Positions 9,952 through 20,390 of a stretch of 64,000 bases of DNA are shown here, in pieces (the stretch's first letter is position 1; each line of letters opens with the position of its first letter). The translations under genes and the position numbers were made by a program. Source of the DNA: Pyrenochaeta sp. MPI-SDFR-AT-0127 (lineage: Eukaryota; Ascomycota; Dothideomycetes; Pleosporales; Cucurbitariaceae); assembly GCA_020747015.1 (NCBI GenBank), contig JAGTJM010000027.1, positions 310,001-374,000 of the forward strand, read 5' to 3'. The notes beneath the pieces are model-generated. The model was not told the DNA's origin, did no database searches, and saw only the letters and a program-made list of their open reading frames with translations.

Positions 9952-11066
9952 GCTTTTTCGGCAGCTTGGGTTTCTCGCGCAAGGGTTTGTCAAAGGTGAC
10001 CTCCCCTTTCTTCGCCTAACCCTTTCTCGTCAATGAGGGTAAGAACAGCATTGCTCAACTCTTGACGTCCGCCAACGCATGGCAACAAAGTATGGAGGGT
10101 AAGGGATTCGCTATACACCATCGGAGGTGACCGCTCGACCCTAGTAGTCGACGCGTCTTGCAGCTCGTGACGTCCTTCGCTCTATCCGGTCACCTCTTCA
10201 ACAAAAGCAAAGGTACAACTTCAATTCTGCAGGGTAAATTGGCCAACGGTAACAGACTGGAATTCTCCTGAACGGTTCAGTGGCATGGCGTATTTCGCGC
10301 AACGGACGGGGCTCAAGCATGAACGGGTAGGGTCAAGGTGACGTTCTTCACATGTGTTACTACGTTTTCATTTCATTATTCTTTGCTGGTAGGTATGCAC
10401 AAACATCTTCTGGCACATTTTTCATTGCCACCCCTTTCAAGGTAAGATTGCTGGGTAAGGAATCGCTTCCTCGCTTGATGATCTTGCCTGCGATATTTTA
10501 GGTACATATACGTATCGAATGTGCGTTCCATGGTTGGTAATGCAGTCGTGCTCTGCCATGTCATACGGCCTTGATTGTCTCATGTTCGACATGGAGCTCT
10601 TGTGTTTTGATGTATATTAGTTTGCCACCCCTATATGGCCGTAAGAATAGCATTGTGAGCAGTGTCTTGCATAGATGATTAGTAAAGCATATATTATATC
10701 CACACATCTGGTCTTACTCAGGTGTTTCTGTAGTCATACTCTATACATTTTCAACTGTGGTGGTGTTGGATTGGATTGAATGCTAAAGCGGAGTTTGCTA
10801 AACCCCTGCAAAAATTTATACACTTTCTCTGTGTGCAAGATTTTCCCAGCCACAAATCAAAATTGTCTCACTGGATTTGAGGTGTAAGTAGGCGGAATTC
10901 ATTGGAATAAAATGATCAAGTACCTGTATATTGAACACGTCTTAGGAGGCAACGAAAGATGTTTGGAATTCTGGCAACATGCTAGGACAGATTCATACTA
11001 AGTCTCGCTGTCTAGCCACAGCCGTGACTTCTTCTTGGTTCAACTCATATCAAGAAGGCATTTCTA
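9952..11066. other. Intergenic region
   Basis: This 1.1-kb stretch has the U1-70K 3' UTR and then AT-rich sequence. No gene of credible length, RNA gene or long repeat was recognised. Short minus-strand open frames here lack family features. Confidence 0.4.
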
Positions 11067-11906
11067 TCAACAAATACAAGCCATTTCCCATATGCCTCGC
11101 ACAACACCTATGCAGTGCTTGCCCATCACGGCACCTTCACTTGCTCTTTTGCTCAACGCAACTTGCCTCAACGCCCACCGTGCAGCTATCTCGCACCCGG
11201 TTTCACCTCCTGCCGCAACACCTCTCCAGACTCCTTCCATCTCCTCACCATCATACATTCCCTCCAAGATTCGCCCGTATGCTGTCGCATATTCCGCAAT
11301 CTCCATCTCCACCTCCACCTCTAATGCTACACAATCATGCCACTCCTCCCCTGGCAACACTCCATATTCCTGATCCATTTCTTCTTCTGTTGTAATCCTC
11401 TCTACATAGCCCAGCGGGCTTGGGCCCTTTCTTCTCCGCGCCCTAGCAGCTTCAAGGCGTTCTGGCGAATTCGTCACCTTGGGGAGCGGACTGGGCACTG
11501 TACCGAGTGCGCCGCTGGGTGAGAGACAAGACAGTTGCCGGATCTGCTGATAAATGTCGAATAAAATACGGCCATGGTAGTCTCTGAACTTGTCACTCTC
11601 CAAGTACTGTTTCAGTGCAAGTCTACTCTTGCACAGCGTCTGCTTTGCAGCTGCGACGTCTCGTTTTCTGAGAGATGTGCGAGCGAGTGCTCCGCTTGCC
11701 GATCTGTGGTGCTGCTTGCTTATCCTGCTGCTCTTCGCCGTGGCCGGAAGAACTGGAGCTCTGGCTGCTTCTGGTTGAAAGCGTGATCGTGTTCGGCTGG
11801 GTAAAGCATCAGAAGCTAGGTGGTTTGCGCGGTGCTGCTTGTTGGTCACGCGGCAGCAGAGCGTAGAATACGAGCCGGCGTCGATTGTAGGAGGTAGACG
11901 TGCCAT
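11067..11906 (-). CDS. Hypothetical protein, highly charged
   Basis: The frame is open from 12275, but the ATG at 11906 (MARLPPTIDAGS) follows a CT-rich leader typical of a fungal start, giving 279 residues. The N-terminal third is Ser/Arg/Ala-rich and basic. A middle helical segment (residues ~85-125) includes KQTLCKSRLALKQYLESDKF. After a Pro/Ser linker, the C-terminal half is acidic (TTEEEMDQEYGVLPGEEW, EVEVEMEIAEYATAYGRILEG). It has no membrane helix or recognised domain. It could have nuclear or cytoplasmic scaffolding roles, but nothing in the sequence shows function. Start is uncertain. Confidence 0.5.
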   Translation of the reverse strand: MARLPPTIDAGSYSTLCCRVTNKQHRANHLASDALPSRTRSRFQPEAARAPVLPATAKSSRISKQHHRSASGALARTSLRKRDVAAAKQTLCKSRLALKQYLESDKFRDYHGRILFDIYQQIRQLSCLSPSGALGTVPSPLPKVTNSPERLEAARARRRKGPSPLGYVERITTEEEMDQEYGVLPGEEWHDCVALEVEVEMEIAEYATAYGRILEGMYDGEEMEGVWRGVAAGGETGCEIAARWALRQVALSKRASEGAVMGKHCIGVVRGIWEMACIC

Positions 11907-12403
11907 GATAAGGTGGCTAAGATGTACAATAGTTACGAATGGAATGGAATGAGTGTCAAGAATACGGCGTTTCGTGACGTGGTAAATGCAAGATGTGGAA
12001 GTCTTCTGGTTTCCGGCTTTGATGATATGTAATAGAATTTGATTGACGTGGAGATGATACGAGAACGAGAAGATATTATTGATGATGGAAATCATTGGCG
12101 AGCAGAAATGCTGGTGGCAGTGGTGAACGTGAAAGGCTATTGTGAGATATCCTGTGCAGTGAAGGTGAACACGCCATGTGTTGGCGGACCAATTGTGAAA
12201 AGCATTACACAGCTTTGTGCCGTGCATTATACCATTTGTAGTGTTATTGACGGTATTTATGAAAATGTATGACATGAAGTATCCTCAGAAGATGCGTATT
12301 AGAACACTCTCTTCGCGTACAAGACGAAATATTATCTAACATTAAACTTGCTCGTATCAAGGGGCTACGGTGTATTTTTTTGAGGAATTTCTACACCTTC
12401 TGA
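11907..12403. other. Intergenic region
   Basis: About 500 bp, AT-rich, with no stop-free segment that looks coding. It contains the upstream region of the hypothetical gene and the 3' end region of the F-box gene. Nothing else was seen. Confidence 0.35.
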
Positions 12404-13675
12404 TCATTCAAAGTCTTCATAGTTCTTGACCCCAGTCCAGGATCTATTTGACCTCCGCAAATCAGAAATCACGCGCCAAAAGGCCTCGTCTCTTGTCATG
12501 GATTTCGGGGACCTCGCATCCCCGAACATATCCTCACACTTTCGTAGACACCACCGCAAACTGCCCACATCCGCTGCTGCAAGTTCGCTGACATCTGTCC
12601 ATGCTACCTTCTTCTCATCATCATTGTTGAATTTACTAGTAATGATTGCGTCCTCCACGTGCATCTCACTGTCAGCAAGGTGATCTTCGATCGTAACAAC
12701 TTCAAAAGCATGGCCTGTCCATGGGCCTTGTTGGAAAGCAAATATGCGTTCCAGAAAGGGGATTCCAATCCTGTTTGTGTAGCAAGTCAGGACTAGGAAA
12801 ACCTGAGCCAAGGTGAGCGGCTCGTTAGTCTCATCACGCCCTTCCCGTTTCTTTCCCTTGCCTTTTATGTTGTCCCAGAATTTTGCGATCTTGGTACGAT
12901 TCGAGACAATAGGCTTTACAACCGTGCTATCCGGATTCGCACTTGTTGGGGGCAGTAGCTTGTCTGATCGCACGAATTGTTTCGTCGTGAGGTTGCGTAG
13001 CACCCATACTCGATCTTGGGGGTACTTGTATGCTTGCGACACATCTTGCTCAACTTGATCCCATTCACTCTCCGTGAGCTCAGGACAAAAGCCTCGTATC
13101 TCGGCAATCTTTTCGGTCCACTCGGTCTCCAATTGGCTTTGCGAAGGTTCCCAACACCAGTAGTCTATTGGTAATTTGTGGAACATAGCAGTCTCAATCC
13201 CATAATTCTCGACTTGTGCCTGAGTGAAGCGGGAAAAAGTACCATGATATCCGACTTTTCTGCCTGCCCAGTTGATCGACAACGCGCGCTGATAGTCTCG
13301 GTGGATGCGATGCAACACTATAGGCCATATACGGGCAGACGACAGACCAAAGGCAAGGATATTCTCCATGTTATCTACGCGAGAATCCCCATGGTCTGGG
13401 ATTTGATCGAGAATCTCCTCGATCAATTCACTAGGCAGGCGCTCTAGAAGAGACAATTTGCCGTCTGATCTGGTCCAGGGATGGAAAGTCTGAACGCGCT
13501 GTATATCCAGATTCGATTTCACAAAAGCATTCCAGAACCATGTTTCGTTCTTGTCTTTGAAGAATTCAGGATTCTTGCCACGGTATTCGTTAAGATGCTG
13601 AACCTGGTGTAATTCTGGGCAGACAAGAATATAACTCTTTGGGAAGTGATCGGTGTGTGCCATAGGAGGGCACAT
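12404..13675 (-). CDS. F-box domain protein
   Basis: F-box proteins are substrate adaptors of SCF ubiquitin ligases. The frame runs from 13822, but the first 49 residues look non-conserved and the ATG at 13675 (MCPPMAHTDHFPK) or 13663 fits better; from 13675 the protein is 423 residues. The F-box is short and clear: LLERLPSELIEEILDQIP at about residues 75-93, followed by a region matching fungal F-box proteins (LAFGLSSARIWPIVLHRI). The rest is alpha/beta-like with many Trp, a basic patch (KGKGKKREGR) near residue 270 and an acidic C-terminus. Substrate unknown. No leucine-rich or WD repeats are seen. Confidence 0.75.
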   Translation of the reverse strand: MCPPMAHTDHFPKSYILVCPELHQVQHLNEYRGKNPEFFKDKNETWFWNAFVKSNLDIQRVQTFHPWTRSDGKLSLLERLPSELIEEILDQIPDHGDSRVDNMENILAFGLSSARIWPIVLHRIHRDYQRALSINWAGRKVGYHGTFSRFTQAQVENYGIETAMFHKLPIDYWCWEPSQSQLETEWTEKIAEIRGFCPELTESEWDQVEQDVSQAYKYPQDRVWVLRNLTTKQFVRSDKLLPPTSANPDSTVVKPIVSNRTKIAKFWDNIKGKGKKREGRDETNEPLTLAQVFLVLTCYTNRIGIPFLERIFAFQQGPWTGHAFEVVTIEDHLADSEMHVEDAIITSKFNNDDEKKVAWTDVSELAAADVGSLRWCLRKCEDMFGDARSPKSMTRDEAFWRVISDLRRSNRSWTGVKNYEDFE

Positions 13676-14451
13676 CTTGAAATACTGAAGACAAAATGTG
13701 GGGTGAGACGATGGATGATGAGGTCGTTGAGACGAAGCTATTAATTGACACAAAAGGGTTGCCTTGAGCTGAGGATTACGCAGTTGCGCCCTTGCCAAGG
13801 CGTGCCGAAATGGAACGTTCACCCAACCGTTCTTTGAAAAGAGGCATCAATAACCGAGAAACTTTATAAGGCCCAAGGCACCAACAATAGCAATATCAAG
13901 TATTTTTCGCCTGCAGAGTTAGACTGGCTTGATGTCAGAGCACGGGACTAGAAGATCTATCGGATCCAGTGAGTGCATGGTGCTCCGGTTTTAAGGTTTA
14001 GTACTTGAACTCTTTTGTGGACGGCACTTAATCATCTTCCATCTTCGAGCGATGACTCTGTGGCAGCAAAGTGCCTTTCATATTGTGAATGCTCACAGTG
14101 AGGAAGGATTGATGGTGGTAGTCGCCGGCTATTGAAATGAATGAAACCTGCCCACTGGTATGATAAAGCAACCAGGAGACGATTCGGCAAGGACCATTAG
14201 AGTGAAAAGGTGATTTCACCTGTCCAAGGTCACTGTTTCCGTTGCCATCGCGAGGCACACCCTAAAGGATATAAAATCTCTGCTACGTATCAGTTCTGTC
14301 CAACAGCACCCTCTCAACTGCACACAGCAATTCAACTCAAGAAACAAATTCAACTGCTTTGTTGAACAAATCACTACCAAAGCAGCAATCTTCAACAACC
14401 CTGAATACAACAAGGATTGATTACATAAAGCGCACGAACTGAGCATCCAGT
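13676..14451. promoter_or_regulatory. Intergenic region with TATA box for the small acidic ORF
   Basis: A TATA box (TATAAAAT) is at 14270-14277, 175 bp before the ATG at 14452. The following 170 bp are CA-rich and G-poor, as in a fungal 5' leader. The left part, 13676-14200, shows nothing recognisable. Confidence 0.5.
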
Positions 14452-14682
14452 ATGCCTTCCACAAATAGCAGTCCGAAGATTGCACTCCGCTCGCAGCTTG
14501 AGGAACTTGTCCATCGCGCCGTAAAGGCTAAAGTTCAAGTCGAGGAGTCAGGTCAAGATAGCCACGAGGAGACCTGGGAAGTCATTGACAAGGAAGAGGT
14601 GAACAACCTAACCCAGGACGAGCATGACATGGAGGAGTGGGTTGTCGTTGTGAAGGCCAAAAGTAATCCACGGCGTCGCTAG
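14452..14682 (+). CDS. Small acidic hypothetical protein (76 residues)
   Basis: A single-exon frame of 76 residues that I do not recognise. The N-terminus is Ser-rich and basic; residues 15-30 form a likely amphipathic helix (LRSQLEELVHRAVKAKVQ); residues 30-60 are strongly acidic with HEETWEVIDKEEV and DEHDMEEWVVVV; the end is basic (NPRRR). The two WEV/WVV hydrophobic-acidic segments look like a tandem motif. The gene has a textbook TATA box and leader, which argues that it is expressed despite its size. No signal peptide or membrane helix. Could be a stress-regulated or regulatory small protein, but function is not shown. Confidence 0.55.
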   Translation: MPSTNSSPKIALRSQLEELVHRAVKAKVQVEESGQDSHEETWEVIDKEEVNNLTQDEHDMEEWVVVVKAKSNPRRR

Positions 14683-15043
14683 CCCTGGCTTCGAGTAGAA
14701 GCGAATAATGAGGCAGTCCATTCTTGATGTCGGCAACTTCAGTGGTTGTGAGTGTGCTTGAGGCCGTTTGGATCTTCTTGTCACATTAGTAACGAGTTCT
14801 GAGATATTGGTACGCTGTTCACGTTAAATTAAGCTGGCTATTTGCTTGGGTATCTTCAATTCGGTAGCACTGCAGAAGCTAGTCGATCGTTAATGTGCTG
14901 GGATCTTAAAAGATCATTACACTTGTACAGTGCTTTCCCCGGTGCCGTCATCGCCAAAATTTCTCTATACTTGGAGCTTATGCTCAAGTTTATTCCGACC
15001 CTCGTTTGTCATCGCTTTGCGCGATGTGTATTGGTGACGTTCA
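14683..15043. other. Convergent intergenic region
   Basis: A 361-bp region between facing 3' ends of the small acidic ORF and SRP21. It is AT-rich and shows no gene. Confidence 0.35.
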
Positions 15044-15608
15044 TTATTTCTTGCCCTTCTTCTTCTTTTTCCCGCCTCCCGTACTTGTATTGGCTTTCGG
15101 ATCCGTGGGCACTCCACCCATCTTCACATCCCCACCCTCATCAAGTCTTGGCGTTGCGACACCTTCTGGAGCTGGCGCACTGAGGTCCTCCACAGTCTCT
15201 GGTAGTGCTGCCATATGCCTTCCTAATCTTCCCAAATTTCCGATCAGCCTCCCAACCTCTGGGCCCTTGGTCGTCTCATATTGCAAACATGTCCCCGACT
15301 CTGGGTCGTATGTCTTAAGTGTAAAGGTTACGGTAACTTCCTCGGGATTTTGTGATTGCGGAGATGGTGATGATGCGCGTGTACTGTCCACCGGCTTGGA
15401 GGCTTGTTTCGCTGCGTACTTTTGGCGCTTCTTTATTTTCGAGGATGTGGGCTTCAAGACGGTGTATTTTGAGGTTATTCGTGTCTAGTACGATGGTTAG
15501 ACAAAGGTTCAAAGGCACGTGAGAGGCCAGTCATACAGTTGTTGGCCGCGCTTTCAACAGCAGCGACGACTGCTCGTACCATTCGACGCTGGTCTTGAAG
15601 TATGGCAT
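15044..15608 (-). CDS. SRP21: Signal recognition particle subunit SRP21 (SRP9 fold)
   Basis: Alu-domain protein of the cytoplasmic signal recognition particle, which delays elongation while ribosomes reach the ER. Two exons: 15608-15537 and 15484-15044, joined in phase 0 across a 52-bp intron, giving 170 residues. The first exon encodes MPYFKTSVEWYEQSSLLLKA, the conserved SRP9 start. The second continues with RITSKYTVLKP, then TVTFTLKTYDPESGTCL and EVGRLIGNLGRL, the second and third parts of the SRP9/21 domain. The C-terminus is long and ends in a Lys run (GGGKKKKKGKK), a known feature of fungal SRP21. A short N-terminal exon makes this gene easy to mis-start at the ATG at 15457. Confidence 0.92.
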
Positions 15609-16010
15609 ATTGCGAATGGTGGAGGGTGTCTTGAAGTAATCGAGGATTGAAGGCTGGTGGGCGTGGCAGCTCCACAATCATTGGCGGGGTTGCCCCACGG
15701 AACAATGTCGGCCCAGCCTTTCTATACTCTACATACTGATTTCGGTCACTACTCGCATGATCGTAGTCGAATGACTATGGTCAATATTAAACGTCTCACT
15801 TCGATTCCCTGAAACAAAAACTATTGGTTTGGGGTCCTGCAATTCTAGGCAACCAGGAAGAAGGCAACCGAAATTTCTGCCCAGGCTTTGACTCAGCCGT
15901 GGACGCAACCCTTATGGCTGTGACAGCTCGGAATGTCCTAGACCATTTTTTCATAGCCAAATAGCCATAATCAACCCTGATTATCACGGGGTTGGTAACT
16001 TCGCGTCAAA
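15609..16010. promoter_or_regulatory. Divergent promoter region, SRP21 / DUF1308 gene
   Basis: A 402-bp head-to-head gap. No TATA box was seen on either side. Nothing else is recognisable. Confidence 0.35.
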
Positions 16011-17543
16011 ATGACCGAATCTATAGCGTCAGCTTTGAGCAACTTGGACCTGGACACGGACAATACGAGTGTCACCACTACTGGCAATGCCGATCTCAAA
16101 ACGACAATCCAAGGTCTTGTTGAGCGGGGCAAGATTCTACATGACGAAGTAGAAACCTACGTTGCAGCTGTGCTTGTGAAACAGAAGGTCGCTAAAGTCC
16201 AGAATCCTGTCGAGTATCGCAATCTCCGAAATGACATGAAAAACGAACTTGCATTCTTGAAGAAGATTGCAGGCTCAGATATGGACGAAGAGAAGGCTCG
16301 CCACTATGTTGTCTCTTCAAATCTGCTCTATTACGAAGCTTTGTGGAGCGCCGCGAAACGCGCTTCGGGCTTGCAAAGCTTTCGCAAGTACTTTTTCTGG
16401 GATAGACATAGAGCACCTGCGGGTACGACTAAGGGACTTGGTTTAGCAAAAGGAGGAGGTCAGGCAAAAAGCAAAACTGCGGCCCTGGCCGACATTGTGG
16501 CTGAAGAGGGCATGCAGTGGATTCGGGTGTCAACCGTCTCTGAAAAGCGACTCCTCTTTGATCTCGCCAAGTTGGGTTGGATGAATGACTCGGACTCGGA
16601 TGATGACATGCCTGATGTGCAGTCAAGTAATTGGGAAGATGACGATGACGACGATCAAGTCGACGTGGTCAAGAACGCTCGCGAGCTAGCAAGAGCAGCG
16701 CGAGCGAACCCGATTCGAGGCCGACCACCCAAAGTACACTTCGTGCTCACACGAATTGTGTCTGGAAAAACCCATGCAATCGACACGATCATTGATAAGA
16801 TCCGCGCGACTGGAGCTGTTGTGCAATGCGCCAATGACATTCCACCATCTGTCCCCCTGCATTCAATCCTCCCACAGCTTCTTGTCGACCGATCACGCGC
16901 TCTGTCTACCACATTGAACATTGATTGCACCATTCTCTTAGCTCTCATCTCCGATATCTCTCATAAGCCTTGCCCTATACTGGACTGGTACCCTGGAGAA
17001 GTACGTGCTCAGATCCAGGAAGAGGCAGTGGAACATCTTCTGCCAACACATCTGTACCCTGCGATTGGAGAGCACCCCATGGTGTGTACGCGAGAAGCAG
17101 CTGATCAAATGAACTTGATTGTCCAGACATTAGCCACAGACTCAGAGAAACTGCGTGCAAATATTCTCCTTGGACAGGAAGATAAGGCTGGGCGATCATC
17201 TGGAGACTTGATCGCTGATTGGGCTTCGATTTCAGATTATGAAACACCAGAGGGATTTACATTACCAATCCAGGTGAAGTCTGTCGATATAGATACCCTC
17301 ACTGATGGCTTGCCCGCGGTCGCCACGAAAGTAGCCACTGAGTTGGGTCATCTTAACAAATCCATCTTCTTGTATGGCTGGGCTGAGAGTTTAACGACCT
17401 TGAGTGCCAACCGCGGTCGAGCGCGCCAGATTGATAGTATCATCAACGAGCATGGGTTGCAGGATGGGGAAGCAGGTCCACATATCTGGCTTTGTGGCGA
17501 GTCAAGAAGTTTGATTGCGAAGCACGGGAGGCGAAGACAATGA
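16011..17543 (+). CDS. DUF1308 (UPF0415 / C7orf25-like) protein
   Basis: Single-exon gene of 510 residues. The N-terminus (residues 25-130) is helical and ends in the conserved block VVSSNLLYYEALWSAAKRASG. An acidic linker (DSDSDDDMPDVQSSNWEDDDDDDQ) sits at about 190-222. The C-terminal half carries the DUF1308 core: KTHAIDTIIDKIRATGAVVQC, then TTLNIDCTILLALISDISH, and SIFLYGWAESLTTLSANRGR. The second core segment, with Asp followed by Thr and LLALISD, is similar to the metal-binding start of PIN-like nuclease folds; that link is an inference. The family is conserved from fungi to mammals with poorly known function. ATG at 16011 is chosen as the first in frame, right after stops. Confidence 0.82.
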   Translation: MTESIASALSNLDLDTDNTSVTTTGNADLKTTIQGLVERGKILHDEVETYVAAVLVKQKVAKVQNPVEYRNLRNDMKNELAFLKKIAGSDMDEEKARHYVVSSNLLYYEALWSAAKRASGLQSFRKYFFWDRHRAPAGTTKGLGLAKGGGQAKSKTAALADIVAEEGMQWIRVSTVSEKRLLFDLAKLGWMNDSDSDDDMPDVQSSNWEDDDDDDQVDVVKNARELARAARANPIRGRPPKVHFVLTRIVSGKTHAIDTIIDKIRATGAVVQCANDIPPSVPLHSILPQLLVDRSRALSTTLNIDCTILLALISDISHKPCPILDWYPGEVRAQIQEEAVEHLLPTHLYPAIGEHPMVCTREAADQMNLIVQTLATDSEKLRANILLGQEDKAGRSSGDLIADWASISDYETPEGFTLPIQVKSVDIDTLTDGLPAVATKVATELGHLNKSIFLYGWAESLTTLSANRGRARQIDSIINEHGLQDGEAGPHIWLCGESRSLIAKHGRRRQ

Positions 17544-19042
17544 TTTGGAGGATGTATGAAAGAACAACAGTCGAGATTTCTGGGTTATGCTTGTAATCTT
17601 GCTTGCCATTGCGCATGGTCGTACAGCATCTAGACGCTAGAAGGAGCATTTCTTGATGTTCTCGAAACTTGAGATGCTTTCACGTTGGCGATACATATTC
17701 CTGCATTAAATAGCTATATTTTTGGGTGTAAACATGATGCAATTTACGTTTAAGATATCCAGTGAAAAGGGTTGTCTTAATCCATTAATCACTGGGCCTG
17801 CACCAAGTGAATGTTTTTAGCGTCAAATTGCAGCTTGAGGAGTTGTTCTTACGCGGTATCGAATCGTACTAGACACAGCTATTGAGAGGCTGGCTGTTCT
17901 GTGTAGCATTTCATTTCTGGCTGCTTGAGATGGCTACGAAAGGGTATTGGAAGAATATGAGTGGCACTAAAGAGATGTGTGCATGAACGATATTGAAAGG
18001 CGAGACGTTAGCACTCTCCAGGACTGGCTTTCCGGTGATTGTGATGGTGGAATAAAGGGGCGATCTAGAACAGGCGTTTGGTATTCCTCGTAACGGGGTA
18101 GGGTCAACCACTATGGAACTTTTCAAGACTGTTAGTGACTTAGGCATTCTCACGCACTCCTACGGAGATGAATTCGTGCCAAATCTCTCGTTTGTAAATC
18201 TCTTTCAAGGTTGAACACGAACTTTTGGTGTCCCCGTGGGTTTTCTTGTCGGTGGCGATAGACCACGTTCTTACCCCACATGAGGGGTCGTCGGTTGCTG
18301 CCGGCTCGCTGTACGTGCCCTCAAATCTCTATCACGCACCACGGAGATAAGTCTTTTTCAAGATACAACCACGAACAAGCGGTCAAAGCAACATCAAATC
18401 AAGTGCGCGAATCTTCACAGGCGTCGCTTATTCGCCCTCAAGCAGTTTGGTTCGGACAGGTCCGATCCAACGAGCTCCCGTTGTATGTTCTCCACCACCA
18501 GGGTCACACAATCTCGTTCGCAGGCGTTCTCAGACTCCCTGTTTGATTGGATTTGGTCCAGGATTCCAGAAAAGATCCCTTCCGAAAAAGCATCTAGGGT
18601 GGCGTGCGGCTCACAGCGTGGCCATGTCAGAATGGTTGCTGCGCGTTCTGATTGGCCATGTTTTAACGCCCGCTACTTTGGCTTGAACCAATTCCGTACG
18701 ACAATTGATGTCTTCGCTTGCACTGGTGCAGCCCGAGCGTCCACTTTGACAAGAGTGAGCGACAGGAGAAGCAAGATCATGGTGATCACCTGGGAAGGTG
18801 CTAACGGGTTCATAATGGAGATATTGCCCCTCAGGTTCCTACTATTGTGTACCAGCATAACCTTTCACTCGTTTGTCGACTATTGAATTCGAGCTAGCTC
18901 CAACTTCTCAAAGCAGCATTGCAGTCATTACGGACCTCTACTCTCGATCCGCGTTCATCTTCTCCAGATTCATTACATCTTTCTGGTCCTTCTTGCTTCA
19001 TCGCGAATATCTGCCAAGGTTTCTACAGAACAACCAATTACA
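17544..19042. other. Intergenic region
   Basis: About 1.5 kb with no gene I can support. Overlapping short frames on both strands between 18280 and 18890 lack family features and codon consistency. A second exon or leader of the next gene may lie near 18870-19040. Confidence 0.35.
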
Positions 19043-19525
19043 ATGTCATCATCATCACTACGCCCAACTTCATTTGTAACATCAATCGTTCGGACAACCT
19101 CAACCTCAACACCTGTTGCAACTTCGAGTCCAATATCAACCACCAACCAGTCCATAACGTCCAGTCCTCAAGCACCAACAGCTGCTTACACGTGGGACTC
19201 GAATGATGGATGGAGTCCTGCCGCTATAATCGGCATTGTCGCTGCAGCCGTCTTACTCCTCGTCGCTGTACCACTGGTTGCCGTTATACTGCGTCGGTAT
19301 GAAAGAAAAAGACTCCGCGAAACAGCTAAAGATTCCGGCTCGAGTAGCCTGGGCTCAAGCAAAAGCAGTATAAGGGAGGGTCAGAGTCTTCGTAGCATTC
19401 TAGTCACAAGGGAACTTCAACGAACAAGTGTAAAACTGGCCGAAGGTGTGGATAGGCCAGAACAAGCGCATATGAGTGGGCGAGGCTGGAGCAGGACGGA
19501 GGTCAGAGGCGGTGACTGGAAGTGA
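19043..19525 (+). CDS. Single-pass membrane protein with Ser/Thr-rich ectodomain
   Basis: A 160-residue frame. Residues 1-50 are Ser/Thr/Pro-rich and probably O-glycosylated (TTSTSTPVATSSP). A clear transmembrane helix follows at about 60-84 (AAIIGIVAAAVLLLVAVPLVAVIL), then a basic stop-transfer patch RRYERKRLRE and a ~75-residue Ser/Arg-rich cytoplasmic tail. This layout resembles Mid2/Wsc-like fungal membrane proteins, but no WSC or cysteine domain is present. No signal peptide is visible, so an upstream exon may be missing. Function unknown. Confidence 0.55.
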   Translation: MSSSSLRPTSFVTSIVRTTSTSTPVATSSPISTTNQSITSSPQAPTAAYTWDSNDGWSPAAIIGIVAAAVLLLVAVPLVAVILRRYERKRLRETAKDSGSSSLGSSKSSIREGQSLRSILVTRELQRTSVKLAEGVDRPEQAHMSGRGWSRTEVRGGDWK

Positions 19526-20390
19526 GGCGAGATTGTACACTTGCACTCATGCACACATGCCACCTTAGTGGGTTACCAATCTACATCGCATCCTTAGGAG
19601 CCACTATCTGTCTGAGTAATCGGCTTCCTCGCAAGATATCCATGGATACTTCACACACAAAAACAGCCATGTCGCGACACGGTGGGAAAGGTTCAGACGC
19701 CTCCACCTTCAGCCAACACCCAGGCTGTGACAAAGAGCTTGGAGGCCTGAACTTGCTGTTGGCCATTTCATTCGCATGCTGCATTTGCCGCTTCGCTCTT
19801 AGGCACCGGCGCTATTTTGTCTTCCTGTCAAACGTATGGCATTGTCATTTGGTCGGGTTAAGGAGTGGGACAACATTGCCTGAATTATATTAGTTACTAG
19901 ACGAACACACAGCATAATGTAGTTGAATAAAAACTTAATTTAGTTCAAATTTTCGATTTATGCGCGAGATGAGTGAAGCTTCGTGTTAAGAGACTCGTTG
20001 GACTTAATTGTGGAGGTCGGAAAAGGGGCGGATGTGACGAGTGTGATACAACTAGTATTGCTCCTTATGCATGTATGTAGATAGAGATCTTATCGACGCC
20101 CAGGATTTCTTGGGTGATTCAATTACCAACATTGGCATGCCGGTCGCTGTTGTTTGAATCGTAATACTTACTTAAGCTGCCGAAAGCATTCTTTACGAAG
20201 GCACGTCTAGATCATCGGAGTAGTACATTCGCGACAAAATACTTTTCACGTAGCTTGTCAACTCCACTTTTTCTACTCCTTGCGCCCTCTAATGTTGGGT
20301 TTTCTGGAGCGCAAATTGAACGAAAAGAGCACAGCTAGCTGAGTGACATGTATTGCTGTGCATGCTTGAATTGAAATTTATGCTACTCCT
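19526..20390. other. Intergenic region
   Basis: 865 bp, mostly AT-rich. A plus-strand frame at 19522-19893 encodes no recognised protein and overlaps the previous stop. Nothing else was seen. Confidence 0.35.

Noticed and set aside
9320..10036. Ala/Val/Glu-rich 238-residue plus-strand frame
   Set aside because: Frame-shifted shadow of the U1-70K Gly-rich tail; the correct frame has the RRM and RGG repeats.
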